Assembly: GCF_003202695.1 (NCBI RefSeq)
Contig: NZ_QGLL01000009.1
Coordinates: 1-64,000 of the forward strand
Reading direction: 5' to 3'
DNA length: 64,000 nt
Origin: Bifidobacterium asteroides
GTDB lineage: Bacteria; Actinomycetota; Actinomycetes; Actinomycetales; Bifidobacteriaceae
Positions 41,521 to 48,890 of the stretch are shown here, piece by piece (positions within the stretch are counted from its first letter, which is position 1; the number at the start of each line of letters is the position of its first letter). The notes under the pieces are model-generated. The model searched no databases and was not told where the DNA came from. It saw only the letters and a program-made list of their open reading frames with translations. The position numbers were made by a program, and so were the translations under genes.

Positions 41521-42018
41521 TCAGGACTCTGGGTGGCTGCGGAAGAAATCCACAACCCCGCGGCGAACCTTCTTCTGGTCCTCCTTGGTGCCCATAAGCT
41601 CGAAATAGTAGAGGAAAGGCACATTGCACTTGCGGGAGATGATGTCCCCCGCCATGCAGAAGGCCTCTCCAAAGTTGGTGTTGCCCGAGGCGATGACCCC
41701 GCGGATGCCGGCCCGGTTGGCCGGATCGTTCAGGAAGCGCTTGATCTGCGGCATGACAGCCTTCTTGGCTGATCCGCCCCCATAGGTGGGGACAATCAGG
41801 ATGTAGGGCTGTCGAATGTTGAGCGGCGGGTCCTTGGGCCTCAGAGGGATGCGGAAGACGTCTATCCCCTCGTCATCCAAATGGCAGTTGGCGATGAACC
41901 GGGCGGTGTTGCGTGAGGCCGACGAGAAGTAGACCACAGCCCCCAGTCGCTGACCTTGGGCGGCGAACTCTGGAACGCTGAGCTCCGAATCAGTTCCGGC
42001 GGTCTGCTGTTGCTCCAT
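41521..42018 (-). CDS. nrdI: NrdI flavodoxin-like activator (class Ib)
   Basis: 165 residues. NrdI carries FMN and supplies the oxidant used to build the NrdF cofactor. Flavin-binding motifs are [27 protein letters not shown] and 'VIASGNTNFGEAFCMAG'. AGGAGG lies upstream of the ATG. First gene of nrdI-nrdE-nrdF, with paired NrdR-like boxes at 42111-42157. It differs clearly from the second NrdI (43254-43742), so each may serve its neighbouring NrdF. Confidence 0.94.
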   Translation of the reverse strand: MEQQQTAGTDSELSVPEFAAQGQRLGAVVYFSSASRNTARFIANCHLDDEGIDVFRIPLRPKDPPLNIRQPYILIVPTYGGGSAKKAVMPQIKRFLNDPANRAGIRGVIASGNTNFGEAFCMAGDIISRKCNVPFLYYFELMGTKEDQKKVRRGVVDFFRSHPES

Positions 42019-42110
42019 GCTTCCTCCTGATCAGGCATCCAGAACCTGTCTTGACGGTGGTGCCCGCCTCGAAGACGGATCTGTCAGGACCCGCCCAGCG
42101 CGAGCCTGAA

Positions 42111-42157
42111 CTACTATATGTGCTATTGATATTGAAAACAGTGAGCATATATAGGGT
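42111..42157 (-). promoter_or_regulatory. Pair of NrdR-like boxes upstream of nrdI-nrdE-nrdF
   Basis: Two 16-bp sites, CTACTATATGTGCTAT (42111-42126) and TGAGCATATATAGGGT (42142-42157), match the NrdR consensus acaCwAtATaTwGtgt at 10-11 positions. Their 31-bp spacing is the usual NrdR arrangement. They lie between nrdF2 and nrdI and imply ATP/dATP-sensed repression. Confidence 0.7.
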
Positions 42158-42192
42158 TTTCTGTGCCCAATATCACACCGGCTCCAACTCGC

Positions 42193-43257
42193 CTAGAAGT
42201 CCCAGTCGTCGTCGTCCGTGGATTCGGAGTGCCCCATGACGTAGGAGGAGCCCGAACCCGAGAAGAAATCATGGTTCTCGTTGGCCGAGGGCGACAGGGC
42301 CGCCAGAATCTCCGAACTGACATCGGTCTGGTCGGCTGCGAACCGGGCCGGGTAGCCCAGGTTCATCAGCGCCTTGTTGGCATTGTAGCGAACGAAGGCG
42401 AAGACGTCGTCTACGAAGGGGAAGCCCTGATAGATCTGCCCGGAATAAACCATCTCCAGATCGTAGAGCTTGTCCAGCAAATCATTAGTGAACTTCTCCA
42501 GCATGGCCTGGTCGGCCTGGGTCCTCTCCTCCAGACCCCGCTGATACTTGTAGCCCGAATAATAGCCATGGATGGCCTTGTCGCGCAGGATCAGCCGGAT
42601 CATGTCGGCCGTGTTCATCAGCTTGGCATGACTGGAGAAGTAAAGGGGAAGGTAGAAACCAGCATAGAGCATGAGCGAAGAGAGCATGGTGGAGGCCACC
42701 TTGCGCTTCAGGGGGTCCTCGCTGACATACTCGTGCAGGACCGTGTGGACGCGCTCCTGGAGGACGTCGTTGGCCACAGCCCAGCGATAGGCCTTGTCTA
42801 TCTCCTCACTGGAGCAGAGGGTGGAGAAGACCGAGGAATAGGAGCGGGCGTGAACCGACTGCATGAAGGCGATATTGGTGTATATGGCCTGCTCCTGCTC
42901 GGTGCGAGCATGATCGATCTGCACCAGCTCTCCGATAGTGGCCTGGGTGGTGTCCAGCATGGTCAGTCCGGTGAAGACTCGGACCGTAGTCTGGCGCTCA
43001 TGATCGGTCAGGGTGTTCCAGGATGGGATGTCGTTGGACAGCGGCACTTTCTCAGGCAGCCAGAAGTTGGAGACCAGACGGTTCCAGACCTCCAGATCCT
43101 TCTCATCGGTGATCTTGTTCCAATTGACCGGACGAATCCTGGCCTCGGGGCTGACCCGGTATTGGGGCGGGGTGATGGACTTGCGCATCATCTCGTCGTC
43201 GGCATAGACACCGACCTCTGACTTGGTGCTCTTTCGGGTACCTTCCTGCTGGCTCAT
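42193..43257 (-). CDS. nrdF2: R2 protein with QSK metal-free (class Ie) signature
   Basis: 354 residues, clearly homologous to the neighbouring NrdF. Three metal-ligand glutamates are replaced: Q133 (MQSVHARSY, where NrdF has MESVHAKSY), S193 ([11 protein letters not shown] against [11 protein letters not shown]) and K227 (RDKAIHGYY against RDEAVHGYY). D102, H136, Y140 and H230 are kept. Q, S and K at exactly these positions define the QSK group of class Ie R2 proteins, which hold no metal and store the radical on a Tyr-derived DOPA made with NrdI. The N-terminus is about 22 residues longer; the tail ends DDDDWDF as in NrdF. The start overlaps the nrdI2 stop (ATGA). It is probably used when Mn/Fe is scarce. 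Confidence 0.93.
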   Translation of the reverse strand: MSQQEGTRKSTKSEVGVYADDEMMRKSITPPQYRVSPEARIRPVNWNKITDEKDLEVWNRLVSNFWLPEKVPLSNDIPSWNTLTDHERQTTVRVFTGLTMLDTTQATIGELVQIDHARTEQEQAIYTNIAFMQSVHARSYSSVFSTLCSSEEIDKAYRWAVANDVLQERVHTVLHEYVSEDPLKRKVASTMLSSLMLYAGFYLPLYFSSHAKLMNTADMIRLILRDKAIHGYYSGYKYQRGLEERTQADQAMLEKFTNDLLDKLYDLEMVYSGQIYQGFPFVDDVFAFVRYNANKALMNLGYPARFAADQTDVSSEILAALSPSANENHDFFSGSGSSYVMGHSESTDDDDWDF

Positions 43258-43742
43258 GACAAAACCGCCTTTCGTGAATCAGTCGACTGCCGCTGAAGCT
43301 GCACTCCCATTCCTGCCAGGATGGCCCTGACTGCTTGAACATCCTCCGAGGTGCCCAGTAGCTCGAAGCGGTAGAGCTCAGGGACGCCGCATCGGCGGGC
43401 TATCAGCGGACCGGCCGCGCAATAGGCGCTGCCGAAGTTTCGGTTGCCCGAGGTGACGACCCCGCGGATCAGCCCGCGGTTGATCGGATTGTTCAGGAAG
43501 TGGATGACCTGCTTGGGCACGGCCCCCTTAGCTGACCCGCCGCCATAGGTGGGCACCAGCAGAAGGTAAGGCGCATCCATGACGAGCATCGGCTGGCGCC
43601 GCTCGTACAGGGGGATGCGGAGAGGCTCCTCCACGCCCAACCGCTGCACAAAACGGTGGGTGTTATTGGAGACGCTGGAGAAATACACCAGCCTGGAGGC
43701 GCCATCGGGAGGATCGTGCCGATCCACATCTGCTAAGGACAT
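43254..43742 (-). CDS. nrdI2: Second NrdI, dedicated to the QSK NrdF
   Basis: 162 residues; flavodoxin-like. Motifs are [37 protein letters not shown] and '[16 protein letters not shown]'. I start at MSLADVD (43742), where AAGGAG lies about 12 nt upstream; the frame stays open to 43802 through the NrdR boxes, so an earlier start is unlikely. It is translationally coupled to nrdF2 (ATGA overlap). In class Ie systems NrdI provides the superoxide that oxidises Tyr to DOPA, which fits this pairing. Confidence 0.92.
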   Translation of the reverse strand: MSLADVDRHDPPDGASRLVYFSSVSNNTHRFVQRLGVEEPLRIPLYERRQPMLVMDAPYLLLVPTYGGGSAKGAVPKQVIHFLNNPINRGLIRGVVTSGNRNFGSAYCAAGPLIARRCGVPELYRFELLGTSEDVQAVRAILAGMGVQLQRQSTDSRKAVLS

Positions 43743-43764
43743 AGGGACTGCTGCTCCTTGGTAA

Positions 43765-43812
43765 ACACTATATATTGGATTGGTTTGGCCAGCCAACCAC
43801 AATATATAGGTT
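43765..43812 (-). promoter_or_regulatory. Pair of NrdR boxes upstream of nrdI2-nrdF2
   Basis: Sites ACACTATATATTGGAT (43765-43780) and CCACAATATATAGGTT (43797-43812) both keep the CwATATATwG core of the NrdR box and are 32 bp apart, about three helical turns. They begin 22 nt upstream of nrdI2. They match the consensus better than the boxes at 42111-42157. Confidence 0.8.
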
Positions 43813-43845
43813 TATCCAAGACGACACAAGCTCATCCAAGCAAAA

Positions 43846-43884
43846 CCGCCTCCGCTGTGACATTCCATACAACAGCGAAGGCGG
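43846..43884 (-). terminator. Rho-independent terminator of the HisC-type gene
   Basis: Minus strand CCGCCTTCGCTGT / ACAGCGGAGGCGG with a 13-nt loop, then TTTTG. It lies 36 nt past the aminotransferase stop and insulates it from the nrdI2 promoter. Confidence 0.85.
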
Positions 43885-43920
43885 CAATCAAATGCATTTA
43901 CGTTCGAGCCGATGCAACAT

Positions 43921-45060
43921 TCAATCGGGGATCGGATCTTGCGACAGACCTTCTCGGCGCAGGTCGGCGCAGACCTCCAAAACCCGATCGTTCGCCTCCC
44001 GCTCCCCCACGGTGATGCGGATGCCCTCGCCTGGGAATGTTCTGACCGACAGGCCGGCATCTCGGAAACGCTGATCAGCCTGCGCGGCGGCCCGGCCCAG
44101 AGGCAGCCAGTAGTAGTTCGCCCGAGGTTCAGGGATATTCCACCCCTGATCCTGCAAACCAGCCAGTATTCTGGCCCGCTCCTGCTTGAGCGCCTGGACC
44201 CGTTCGGACAGACGGTCCTGTGCGTCCAGGCTGGCCATTGCCGCCGTCTGGGCCACGTCGCTGACGCCGAAGGGCAGGGCCACCTTGTTCATGCCGGCAA
44301 TGATCGGCTCGGCAGCCACGGCATATCCGATTCGCAGACCTGCCAGTCCGTAGGCCTTGGAGAAGGTCCGGGCCACTATCACATTCGGATGCTCGCGCAT
44401 GAGCGCCAATCCGTCGGCTCGATCGGGGTCGTCGTTGAACTGTACATAAGCCTCGTCGAAGAGCACCGGCAGGTCTGCAGGCAGCGCTTGCAGCAGACGC
44501 TCAGCCTGGTCATGATCGACATTGGTCGCAGTCGGATTATTGGGATTGTTGACAATGACCAGTCTGGTGTGGTCGTTGACTGCGGCAATCATGGCCTCGA
44601 TGTCATGCCGTCCCTGCTTATCCAGGGGCACGGGTACCCCGGTGGCGCCGGCCATGGTGACGATGATGGGATAGGCTTCGAAACTGCGCCACGGATAAAC
44701 CACCTGATCGCCATGACCGGCCACCAGGTCAACCAGCTGGGTGATGACCTCAGTGGATCCGCATCCCAGCTGAATGCATGCGGGATCCACTCCATGCAGA
44801 TGGGCCAGACGCTCAACCAGAAGGGTGCCACGCATGTCCGGATAGCGGTTCAGGTGACCCAGAGCCTGCTCGAAGACAGTCTGGAGCACGCCGGGCAGGG
44901 GCGGGTATGGGTTCTCGTTGCTGGAGATCTTGTAGCTGGTCAACCCGGGAATGGCAGGTGCCGGGCTGCCCTGCCGGTAACCGGGCAGGGCATCAATGCT
45001 GGCGCGATGACGATAGTACATGGACACCATGCTAGCGGCCGCCGTATGCCCCTGAGGCAT
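43921..45060 (-). CDS. Histidinol-phosphate / aromatic aminotransferase
   Basis: About 379 residues; fold-type I PLP aminotransferase of the HisC/Pat group. Motifs are SYKISSNENPYPPLP, 'IQLGCGSTEVITQLVDL', 'VIVNNPNNPTATNV' and 'ARTFSKAYGLAGLRIGYAV', which holds the PLP Lys. It stands alone, with no his genes nearby, so an aromatic aminotransferase (Pat, phenylalanine/tyrosine formation) or a second HisC is possible. The start is uncertain. The frame is open back to a GTG at 45138, but that part covers a strong hairpin (45097-45127) downstream of groES. ATGs at 45060 and 45030 (MVSMYYRH) are more plausible; neither has a well-placed Shine-Dalgarno. Confidence 0.85.
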   Translation of the reverse strand: MPQGHTAAASMVSMYYRHRASIDALPGYRQGSPAPAIPGLTSYKISSNENPYPPLPGVLQTVFEQALGHLNRYPDMRGTLLVERLAHLHGVDPACIQLGCGSTEVITQLVDLVAGHGDQVVYPWRSFEAYPIIVTMAGATGVPVPLDKQGRHDIEAMIAAVNDHTRLVIVNNPNNPTATNVDHDQAERLLQALPADLPVLFDEAYVQFNDDPDRADGLALMREHPNVIVARTFSKAYGLAGLRIGYAVAAEPIIAGMNKVALPFGVSDVAQTAAMASLDAQDRLSERVQALKQERARILAGLQDQGWNIPEPRANYYWLPLGRAAAQADQRFRDAGLSVRTFPGEGIRITVGEREANDRVLEVCADLRREGLSQDPIPD

Positions 45061-45096
45061 CTGGTCCGCTGCACGGTCCTCCTGAGACACGCGAAC

Positions 45097-45127
45097 GGCC
45101 CCCAGTCCTGCTAAAGGACCAGGGGCC
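45097..45127 (-). terminator. Hairpin downstream of groES
   Basis: GGCCCCTGGTCC / GGACTGGGGGCC around a 7-nt loop, 41-71 nt past the groES stop. There is no T-tract. It probably ends or slows the groES transcript and argues against coding from the upstream GTG of the aminotransferase. Confidence 0.5.
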
Positions 45128-45167
45128 GCCATCACCACCGCGTGCGGCGGTGCAGAGCCAATGTCTT

Positions 45168-45461
45168 TTACTTGAGGATGGCCAGAACGTCGCGCGCGGA
45201 CACGATCAGGTAGTCCTCGCCGCCGTAGTTGACCTCGGTGCCGCCGTACTTGGAGTACAGAACCTTGTCGCCGACCTTGACATCCATGGGGATGCGCTCG
45301 CCCTTGTCATCACGACGGCCGGGACCTGCTGCCAGCACCTCGCCCTGCTGGGGCTTCTCCTTGGCGGTATCGGGAATGACCAGCCCGGAAGCGGTCTTGG
45401 TCTCCGCCTCAGCCTGCTTGATGACGATCTTGTCTTCCAACGGTGTGAGTGAAATCGACAC
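45168..45461 (-). CDS. groES: Co-chaperonin GroES
   Basis: 97 residues. It is the lid of the GroEL folding chamber. It begins with GTG ([15 protein letters not shown]), preceded by AGGAGG 7 nt upstream. Motifs are '[18 protein letters not shown]', the mobile loop, and '[16 protein letters not shown]'. No groEL follows, as in other bifidobacteria where groEL lies elsewhere. A perfect CIRCE element overlaps its promoter, so HrcA repression is expected. Confidence 0.97.
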   Translation of the reverse strand: MSISLTPLEDKIVIKQAEAETKTASGLVIPDTAKEKPQQGEVLAAGPGRRDDKGERIPMDVKVGDKVLYSKYGGTEVNYGGEDYLIVSARDVLAILK

Positions 45462-45563
45462 TGTGGACCTCCTACATCTTGTGAGAACAGCCAATGAACC
45501 CACGCCGGAACGTCGATGAGAGGCTGACGAACACTCACCACGCATTCCTTTGCGCTACATGTC

Positions 45564-45592
45564 ATAGTAGCGCGAAATTAGCACTCTGCCAA
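45564..45592 (-). promoter_or_regulatory. groES promoter
   Basis: Minus strand TTGGCA - 17 nt - TACTAT. The -35 hexamer lies inside the CIRCE loop and the spacer includes one CIRCE arm. Confidence 0.6.
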
Positions 45593-45604
45593 CTTGAGTG
45601 CTAA
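45578..45604 (-). promoter_or_regulatory. CIRCE element (HrcA operator)
   Basis: TTAGCACTC-N9-GAGTGCTAA, a perfect match to the 27-bp CIRCE consensus, about 120 nt upstream of the groES start. HrcA bound here would block the promoter until heat or protein-folding stress. Confidence 0.95.
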
Positions 45605-45636
45605 CGCTGGTGGTGAAAGAATGCTCGACGATAGAT

Positions 45637-47016
45637 TCAGGGCTTGGCTGCCGGACGACGCCGGGCCAATATGGCATCCACGCCGATGGACAGGGAGTCC
45701 TCGCTGCGGTCAGGCGCCTCGACCTGGGCCTGCATCTCCTGCTTGTGAAAGTTATCAGGACGCCCGTCGGCCTTGGTCCGATCGGACTGCCGCTTTTCGG
45801 GGGGACGAGCAACGGAGACCTGCCTGGTTGACTTGATCTCCAGGCTGTGAGGACCCTCGTCCTCGTTATTCATGCCGTCCCTGTCCGATCCCTCGCCACC
45901 GGCCGATCCCAGGGAGAAGGAGATCAGATCCTGGCTCGCCGCCATGCCGAAGGCATCCAAGGCCGGAGAAGGACTGATTCGTTCGAGTTCATTGGTGGCA
46001 TCCTTCTGGGTGCTTGCTGAGGACGACGCCGCAGATTGGGAGGTCGGAGCCGACGAGACTGGGTGCTCACTGCCAGCAGGTGCCGGGGCTGATTTTGATT
46101 TACCTGAGGAGGCTGCGGATTGCACAGCTGCCGGCTGCGGCGAAATCGGCCGGGCGGCGGACTTGGAAGCAGCGGACCTGTCGACCGAAGACTTGAGCGC
46201 TGCAGGCTTGGAGGCTGCCATTGAGGCCTTTGCGGTTTTAGCAGTAGCCGGTTTGGAAGCCGTCTGTTGGGAGACTGCTTGCTTGGCGGAACCAGCGGAG
46301 CCCTTAGCCTCGCTACTGCTGACTACCGGCTTTGCAGCCTCGGCGGAATTGTGCTGCCTGGCCTTGAGGGCTGCTCGCTGATCGGCTTTGGCCTGGACCA
46401 GCGTTCGACGAATCTCGCCCTGATCCATCACATCCGTAGCCGTTTCAGTGCGGGCTTCGCGCTCGGCCTGTCCAGACCTGCCGGGAGTCTTGTCCGCAGT
46501 CAGGCTGGCTGCCTGCTGACGACGCCGACGATTGCGCCGCTGGGCCAAATTACGTTCCCAGGCTCGTGCCTGGGCCGAGGCATGCGCGCCAGCAGCCAAC
46601 ACCGCTATCAACAACGCCACGGGAATCAGAGTGAACCAAGCGCTGTAGTCCATAGGGAGGGAGAAACCGGCCACCAGCATGGCGACAATTAACAGAGCAG
46701 CAACCAGGATGCGGCGACGGCGTATGGCTGCACGGCGCAGCTGTCTGATCTGCCTGATCCGCTGGACCTGACTTCGTCGGTTGCCATCCTGCTGCCCTTG
46801 CTGCATGACCAACCCTTTCACTGTCCTCGACTGCCTGTCGCAGAACCTCATGCCGTCTTCTCCACCCACCATATGCAAGGAGGTGGAAAGCCTGTCCTGG
46901 CGATGCTCCGAGGCCCGCTTCATGCCCTTGCTGGTGCGAAACGGCAGCCAACCCAGCACCAGAATCACCGCAATCACCAAAACCACGATGCTGCTGAGTG
47001 ATTCATAAGCCATCAT
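45637..47016 (-). CDS. Membrane protein resembling GlpR (Glp receptor)
   Basis: 459 residues. There is an N-terminal TM at about 8-27, then a basic stretch, and two close TMs at about 105-147. A long Ala/Ser/Lys-rich, probably disordered tail follows; the C-terminus is charged. No enzyme motif is visible. The assignment rests on topology and neighbourhood: in mycobacteria and corynebacteria the Rv0996/GlpR membrane protein sits next to rimJ and near the 5-FTHF cyclo-ligase, as here. GlpR binds the FtsZ-interacting gephyrin-like Glp. No Glp (MoeA-like) gene is in this window. The tail has no homology I recognise. Confidence 0.6.
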   Translation of the reverse strand: MMAYESLSSIVVLVIAVILVLGWLPFRTSKGMKRASEHRQDRLSTSLHMVGGEDGMRFCDRQSRTVKGLVMQQGQQDGNRRSQVQRIRQIRQLRRAAIRRRRILVAALLIVAMLVAGFSLPMDYSAWFTLIPVALLIAVLAAGAHASAQARAWERNLAQRRNRRRRQQAASLTADKTPGRSGQAEREARTETATDVMDQGEIRRTLVQAKADQRAALKARQHNSAEAAKPVVSSSEAKGSAGSAKQAVSQQTASKPATAKTAKASMAASKPAALKSSVDRSAASKSAARPISPQPAAVQSAASSGKSKSAPAPAGSEHPVSSAPTSQSAASSSASTQKDATNELERISPSPALDAFGMAASQDLISFSLGSAGGEGSDRDGMNNEDEGPHSLEIKSTRQVSVARPPEKRQSDRTKADGRPDNFHKQEMQAQVEAPDRSEDSLSIGVDAILARRRPAAKP

Positions 47017-47092
47017 AGGTACTACGTTAGTTGACGGTATGCCCCAAGCGGCAAGTCAAGCCCAGCGTGTCGGCCATGTCCGCCGCTCGGGT

Positions 47093-47746
47093 TCACACAC
47101 TGGCAAGCAGATCCGGATCGAATTGGTCGCTGATCAAGGCAAAGGTCAGGTGGTCCCGCCACTGTCCATTGACGTACATGTAGCTGCGGCGCAGCCCCTC
47201 AGATTCCATATTCAGTTTTTGGACTACGCGCAGGGACCGCTTGTTTTCGGGCAGAATCGCCACCTCTATCCGGTGCAGATGGGGCCCGCTCCCATTCCGG
47301 AAAGCCCAGTCAGCAAGCATATCCAGGGCCAGGGGTGCGAAACCATGGCCAGTCCAGTCCTGATCCACCCAGTAGCCCGCCGTCGCCATGCGCATGGATC
47401 CGTAGCGGATGGCGCCCAAGGAGATCTGCCCCACAATGCTCTGATGGAACTCCATCAGGAAGACCGCTTCGGTGCCCTCCTGCCGTGCACGCTCCAGCTC
47501 CTGCATCCACTGGGTGTAGGTCATGCCGGGTCCGTGGCGAGGATCCCCGGATTCCCACGGGGCCAGCCACTCCCTGTTCTTCCATCGAACCGCATTCCAA
47601 GCCGCCTGGTCGTCCTCGCGGATGGGCCTCAGCAGGAAGTCCCCATGTCCTAGGGGCGGATCCAGACGATCAGGCAGATCCAGGGCATGCTCCGAACGTG
47701 TCCGGGAACCTTGCCATACCTGACGGAAAGTGTGCAGAACCGACAT
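47093..47746 (-). CDS. rimJ: GNAT N-acetyltransferase, RimJ type
   Basis: 217 residues with the RimJ/RimL-like GNAT fold: 'LRPIREDDQAAWNAVRWKN', 'FLMEFHQSIVGQISLGAIR', 'GYWVDQDWTGHGFAPLAL' (acetyl-CoA loop) and 'HRIEVAILPENKRSLRVVQK'. RimJ enzymes acetylate protein N-termini such as ribosomal S5; the substrate here is inferred. Its position next to the GlpR-like gene matches the actinobacterial synteny. Confidence 0.85.
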   Translation of the reverse strand: MSVLHTFRQVWQGSRTRSEHALDLPDRLDPPLGHGDFLLRPIREDDQAAWNAVRWKNREWLAPWESGDPRHGPGMTYTQWMQELERARQEGTEAVFLMEFHQSIVGQISLGAIRYGSMRMATAGYWVDQDWTGHGFAPLALDMLADWAFRNGSGPHLHRIEVAILPENKRSLRVVQKLNMESEGLRRSYMYVNGQWRDHLTFALISDQFDPDLLASV

Positions 47747-47825
47747 GACTCCATATTCTCACTGAACGACGATCGAAACAGACAGGCGTCCATGAGAGAG
47801 AGCTCCTGCTGGTAGAACTGAGGAC

Positions 47826-48503
47826 ATGAACGAGCAGGAAATCATCGACATGGACAAGCAGGATCAGCGTAACCGTCTGCTTGGAGCCCGCAGGCGCATC
47901 AACCGGGGTCAATGCATGGACGCAGGTCGCAAGCTGGCCGATCTTCTGGCTAGCCAGGTGCTGCCCAAGGTCGAACGCCCCCGGTGCCGCCAGCCTTTGA
48001 CAGTGGCTGCCTTTTCCTCAATTCGAGGGGAGATAGCCATGGATCCCAGCCTGGACCTCCTGCTGCGCCGGGACCATCAGGTGCTCATCCCCATGTTGGG
48101 CACGGGCAAGCAGGTGGGCTGGGGACGTCTGCGATCACGACAGGATCTGGATGACATGAAGCGGATTCCGGGCTGGCGGCCGGATGAGCCAGATACATCG
48201 GCCCAACCGGCGCAAGCCCTGAATCAGGCCGATCTAATCCTGGTTCCGGCGCTGGCCATCGACCATGCCGGCATTCGTTTGGGACGAGGCGGCGGCTGGT
48301 ATGACCGAGCCCTGACCCTGCGTGCGGATCGAACTCCAGTGGTAGGCATCTGCTGGCCAGACGAATTCGTTGATGCTCCACTGCCGCGCATGGACCATGA
48401 TCTTCCCGTGGATGCCGTTCTGACGCCCGAAGGCTTCACGCCTACAGCCACAGGCCTGTCTCGAAGCCCCAAGGCAGACCATAATGGGGATGAGCAAGGC
48501 TGA
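47826..48503 (+). CDS. 5-formyltetrahydrofolate cyclo-ligase
   Basis: 225 residues. It converts 5-formyl-THF to 5,10-methenyl-THF with ATP. 'QRNRLLGARRRI' is the N-terminal helix; 'DLILVPALAIDHAGIRLGRGGGWYDRAL' spacing and 'VGICWPDEFVDAPLPRMDHD' form the substrate/ATP site. It diverges from rimJ and heads a plus-strand row with fmdB, the SAF gene and mscL. Confidence 0.93.
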   Translation: MNEQEIIDMDKQDQRNRLLGARRRINRGQCMDAGRKLADLLASQVLPKVERPRCRQPLTVAAFSSIRGEIAMDPSLDLLLRRDHQVLIPMLGTGKQVGWGRLRSRQDLDDMKRIPGWRPDEPDTSAQPAQALNQADLILVPALAIDHAGIRLGRGGGWYDRALTLRADRTPVVGICWPDEFVDAPLPRMDHDLPVDAVLTPEGFTPTATGLSRSPKADHNGDEQG

Positions 48504-48604
48504 CGAAAGGCCCGGCCCCGATCCTTCTGGTCGAAGCCAGCACTAGGATATTGGGTGTTGAACCAATCGTCGAGCGAACCGACCATCAGCGGAGGGAAAG
48601 AACG

Positions 48605-48811
48605 GTGCCCACCTATCACTATCGTTGCAAGAGCTGCGGATACGACTTCACCAAGGAGCAGTCCTTCAACGACGAACCCATCACCATCTGCCCCAATTGC
48701 GGGCAGCAGCAGGTCCGCAAGATCTTCTCCGCAGTGCCCATTGAGTTCAAAGGCCATGGTTTCTACCGAACCGACGGAGCCTCATCCTCCTCTTCAAGCT
48801 CCGACAAGTAG
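48605..48811 (+). CDS. FmdB-family zinc-ribbon protein
   Basis: 68 residues. It begins with GTG (VPTYHYRC), with GGAGGGAAA upstream. Zinc ligands are C8-KS-C11 and C29-PN-C32; the tail is Ser-rich. The mycobacterial homologue Rv0991c beside the cyclo-ligase gene has been linked to proteostasis. The older name (formamidase regulator) is only a family label. It lies 101 nt after the cyclo-ligase gene. Confidence 0.9.
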   Translation: MPTYHYRCKSCGYDFTKEQSFNDEPITICPNCGQQQVRKIFSAVPIEFKGHGFYRTDGASSSSSSSDK

Positions 48812-48890
48812 CCAGTAGACCGAAAGGCACATTCGACCACATCGACCATGCCGATCCATATGCAGGCCGGCATCCTGGCAGGCTGGGAGC

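Noticed and set aside
42193-43257. NrdF2 as a decaying pseudogene copy of NrdF
   Set aside because: The frame is full length, the tail and radical Tyr are kept, the operon has its own NrdI and NrdR boxes, and the substitutions match a known functional class rather than random loss.
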